This document shows, piece by piece, positions 6,545 to 7,638 of a stretch of 7,638 nt of DNA. The notes under the pieces are model-generated. The model was not told the DNA's origin and ran no database searches. It was given only the letters and a program-made list of their open reading frames with translations. The DNA is from Clostridia bacterium (GTDB taxonomy: Bacteria; Bacillota_A; Clostridia; Oscillospirales; CAG-272): contig JAFQUG010000077.1 in assembly GCA_017408625.1 (NCBI GenBank), positions 1 to 7,638 on the forward strand. Reading direction: 5' to 3'. Position 1 is the first letter of the stretch; each line of letters opens with the position of its first letter. The position numbers and the translations under genes were made by a program.

Positions 6545-6646
6545 GCCCCCGCCAAGATTCTTCGCTACGCATTTTTCGCCCGTCATCCTCGAGCGTAGCG
6601 AAGGATCTTGGCGAAAAATGCTTGCTCGAGAATGACAGGCGGGGGC
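6545..6646. repeat. Inner 102-bp inverted-repeat module
   Basis: GCCCCCGCC (6545-6553) and GGCGGGGGC (6638-6646) bound a module with competing inner pairings: 6552-6570 with 6593-6611 (one mismatch in 19), 6569-6580 with 6610-6621 (perfect 12 bp), and 6582-6594 with 6624-6636 (one mismatch in 13). The first and second pairings share edges, so two overlapping unit copies in opposite orientation are present. It sits wholly inside the larger element. Confidence 0.65.
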
Positions 6647-6651
6647 TATGC

Positions 6652-6693
6652 TCAGGATGACACTCGAGGGATAGTCAGGATGACACTCGGGGG
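6652..6693. repeat. Two tandem copies of the terminal repeat, period 23 bp
   Basis: TCAGGATGACACTCGAGGG (6652-6670) and TCAGGATGACACTCGGGGG (6675-6693) differ by one base and are separated by ATAG. The right end of the element therefore has a doubled terminus, while the left end has one. Confidence 0.8.
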
Positions 6694-6697
6694 AAAC

Positions 6698-6725
6698 AAA
6701 AAAGCAGAGCGCTTGCGCGCTCTGC
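6698..6725 (-). terminator. Terminator of the GyrI-like gene
   Basis: A perfect 9-bp stem GCAGAGCGC/GCGCTCTGC with loop TTGC (6704-6725) is followed on the minus strand by TTTTTT. It lies 16 nt past the stop codon and is identical over 31 bp to the terminator at 7310-7340. Confidence 0.9.
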
Positions 6726-6741
6726 CCTTCATTCTCTCATC

Positions 6742-7251
6742 TCATTCCACAAACCAGCAATAGTCAAGAATGATGTTCCCATCTTGGTCCGGTGTGGTGT
6801 ATCTTGGGCAAGTGCAATTTTCAAAGCACCAGGCAGCACCCTCGGCATCGTGCCAAATAGTCATGCCTGCATCCAAAATCGCGGGCTTGCAGTTGCCGCA
6901 AAGCGCATGAACCTCGCTTTCCTTGCCATAGATCCAGCAAGTGCCAAGTCCTGCGGTGGCAGGGAAATCCACATAGTCAAATTCCTCGGGAACAGGGGTG
7001 TCTGCGGGCACAAACATGCCAAGCCAATATTGCCATCTCTCGCCGTCCTTGTGGCGTTCAAGGCCGATATAGCCGCCGCCATTCTCCCAAATCGCGGTGA
7101 TTTTTTCGGTGCCGCCCATGGCAGCCTCGATCGCATCAAACCAGCCGTTGCAAAACCATTCGCCCCAATGACCGCCAACCTCGAAATATCTCTTGCCAAT
7201 AAAGCGCAGGGCGGGGATGGAATCTCTGAATACTTTTTGAATTGTTGCCAT
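6742..7251 (-). CDS. GyrI-like / effector-binding domain protein, stand-alone
   Basis: The protein has 169 residues, one domain and no DNA-binding region. The pattern fits the GyrI-like small-molecule-binding fold (also the ligand domain of AraC and MerR activators): an IPALRFIGKRYFEVGG opening, then YIGLERH, the QYWLGMFVPADTPVPEEFDYVDFPA block (residues 74-98) and the terminal ILDYCWFVE strand. It is rich in tryptophan (10) and cysteine (8), including C118-G-N-C121 and C142/C146/C148. The start at 7251 is chosen because AAAGGAG lies 7 nt upstream; the ATG at 7257 (MLM...) is too close to that site. It has its own promoter and terminator. Stand-alone members may bind or hydrolyse hydrophobic compounds or inhibit proteins such as gyrase; no function can be fixed here. 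Confidence 0.68.
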   Translation of the reverse strand: MATIQKVFRDSIPALRFIGKRYFEVGGHWGEWFCNGWFDAIEAAMGGTEKITAIWENGGGYIGLERHKDGERWQYWLGMFVPADTPVPEEFDYVDFPATAGLGTCWIYGKESEVHALCGNCKPAILDAGMTIWHDAEGAAWCFENCTCPRYTTPDQDGNIILDYCWFVE

Positions 7252-7282
7252 GAGCATTCTCCTTTTTCGTTTCTTTACGTTT

Positions 7283-7311
7283 ATCATACCATAAGAATAC
7301 CCGAATGTCAA
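7283..7311 (-). promoter_or_regulatory. Promoter of the GyrI-like gene
   Basis: On the minus strand a perfect TTGACA (7306-7311) and TATGAT (7283-7288) are 17 nt apart, with TGG forming an extended -10. The -35 directly abuts the T-tract of the preceding gap terminator (7313-7318), so the two genes are packed closely but transcribed separately. Confidence 0.85.
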
Positions 7312-7312
7312 C

Positions 7313-7340
7313 AAAAAAGCAGAGCGCTTGCGCGCTCTGC
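7313..7340 (-). terminator. Terminator of gap
   Basis: The same GCAGAGCGC/GCGCTCTGC stem with loop TTGC (7319-7340) is followed on the minus strand by TTTTTT (7313-7318). It lies 21 nt past the gap stop codon. Confidence 0.9.
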
Positions 7341-7361
7341 AATTTTGCATTTCGGTAGAAC

Positions 7362-7638
7362 TTAAGCCAGCTCTGCGAAGTACTTGATGGTGCGAACCAT
7401 CTGGCTGGTGTAGGAGTTCTCGTTGTCGTACCAGGAAACAACCTGTACCTGGTAGGTGTCGTCGTCGATCTTTGCAACCATGGTCTGGGTGCTGTCGAAC
7501 AGAGAACCGTAGGAAATACCGATGATATCGGAGGAAACGATCAGATCCTCGTTGTAGCCGAAGGAAGCGGAAGCCTGAGCCTTCATAGCAGCGTTAACGC
7601 TGTCAACGGTAACGTTCTGACCCTTAACAACAGCTACC
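7362..7638 (-). CDS. gap: Glyceraldehyde-3-phosphate dehydrogenase, C-terminal part (truncated by window edge)
   Basis: The last 91 or so residues of type I GAPDH are visible, ending KYFAELA. This glycolytic enzyme oxidises glyceraldehyde 3-phosphate to 1,3-bisphosphoglycerate with NAD+. The recognisable part is the C-terminal end of the catalytic domain: [14 protein letters not shown], then [15 protein letters not shown] (which includes the SSD(I/V)(I/V)G signature and the adjoining SLFD) and finally [16 protein letters not shown], the highly conserved C-terminal helix region. The active-site CTTN motif and the NAD domain lie beyond the window. Codon choice is strongly biased (AACAAC, GTTGTT, CTG), typical of a highly expressed gene. 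The gene continues past the right edge and is not broken by a frameshift in the visible part. Confidence 0.96.
   Translation of the reverse strand, partial: VAVVKGQNVTVDSVNAAMKAQASASFGYNEDLIVSSDIIGISYGSLFDSTQTMVAKIDDDTYQVQVVSWYDNENSYTSQMVRTIKYFAELA

Larger units (their letters stand above)
6201..6693. repeat. Noncoding palindromic repeat element, about 493 bp, with 19-bp terminal inverted repeats
   Basis: CCCCCGAGTGTCATCCTGA (6201-6219) is the exact reverse complement of 6675-6693. Nested inside are GAGTCGAAGTTTTG (6240-6253) against 6530-6543 and GGGATCTGCG (6315-6324) against 6449-6458. Small local hairpins also occur: GGTTGC/GCAACC (6225-6239), GTTTTGC/GCAAAAC (6248-6285), TTTGTGC/GCACAAA near 6466-6482, and GCGGCA/TGCCGC (6506-6521). 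I see no coding sequence: reading frames crossing it have no start with a ribosome binding site and no family resemblance. The 'GTCATCCTGAGCGAAG...' unit is one I recall as a recurrent intergenic repeat in bacterial genomes. It fills most of the gene-free stretch 6110-6741. Confidence 0.75.

Noticed and set aside
6194..6660. Short open frames (60-112 codons) inside the palindromic repeat.
   Set aside because: They are translations of repeat units, differ between arms and show no start signals or known domains.
6201..6693. CRISPR array.
   Set aside because: Repeats are inverted and irregular in spacing, with no run of direct repeats and equal-length spacers and no cas genes.

Overview
The window looks like a Clostridia chromosome, probably from a gut or other anaerobic Bacillota lineage. 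The reasons are the short S21 protein, strong GGAGG-type ribosome binding sites, near-consensus TTGACA/TATAAT promoters with frequent extended -10 TGn, tight hairpin-plus-T-tract terminators, and gene families common in gut Clostridia. A genus cannot be assigned from the sequence alone. The coding content is ordinary; the unexplained material is mostly intergenic.

Left part (1-2040): rpsU (ribosomal protein S21) ends with its own terminator. A perfect-consensus promoter then drives a single gene for a secreted protein. That protein has a signal peptide, a CBM9/DOMON-like beta-sandwich, a second beta-rich domain, a Thr/Glu/Pro stalk and a C-terminal membrane anchor preceded by a Ser-Gly-Cys motif. 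A long hairpin terminator follows.

Middle part (2040-5860): an XRE-family regulator has a perfect 16-bp palindrome at its predicted transcription start, which suggests autoregulation. It is convergent with a maltose/galactoside-type O-acetyltransferase on the minus strand, and the two share a terminator hairpin. The acetyltransferase is divergent, with back-to-back promoters, from a large cytoplasmic protein that resembles DUF6259 glycoside-hydrolase-like enzymes. The divergent pair may act in intracellular sugar handling, but that is inference from context.

Right part (5861-7638): a 103-nt region with nested inverted repeats lies between the hydrolase-like gene and a convergent tRNA-Gly(CCC) gene. 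The tRNA gene has an encoded CCA end, a consensus promoter and a strong terminator. Next comes a noncoding, palindromic, repeat-derived element of about 493 bp with perfect 19-bp terminal inverted repeats. Two minus-strand genes follow: a stand-alone, cysteine- and tryptophan-rich GyrI-like (effector-binding) protein, and the C-terminal end of glyceraldehyde-3-phosphate dehydrogenase, which runs off the window. These two genes carry identical copies of the same terminator, 615 bp apart.

I did not find a convincing new multi-gene system. The best leads are the nested-palindrome element at 6201-6693, the 103-nt structured segment at 5877-5979 and the duplicated 31-bp terminator.
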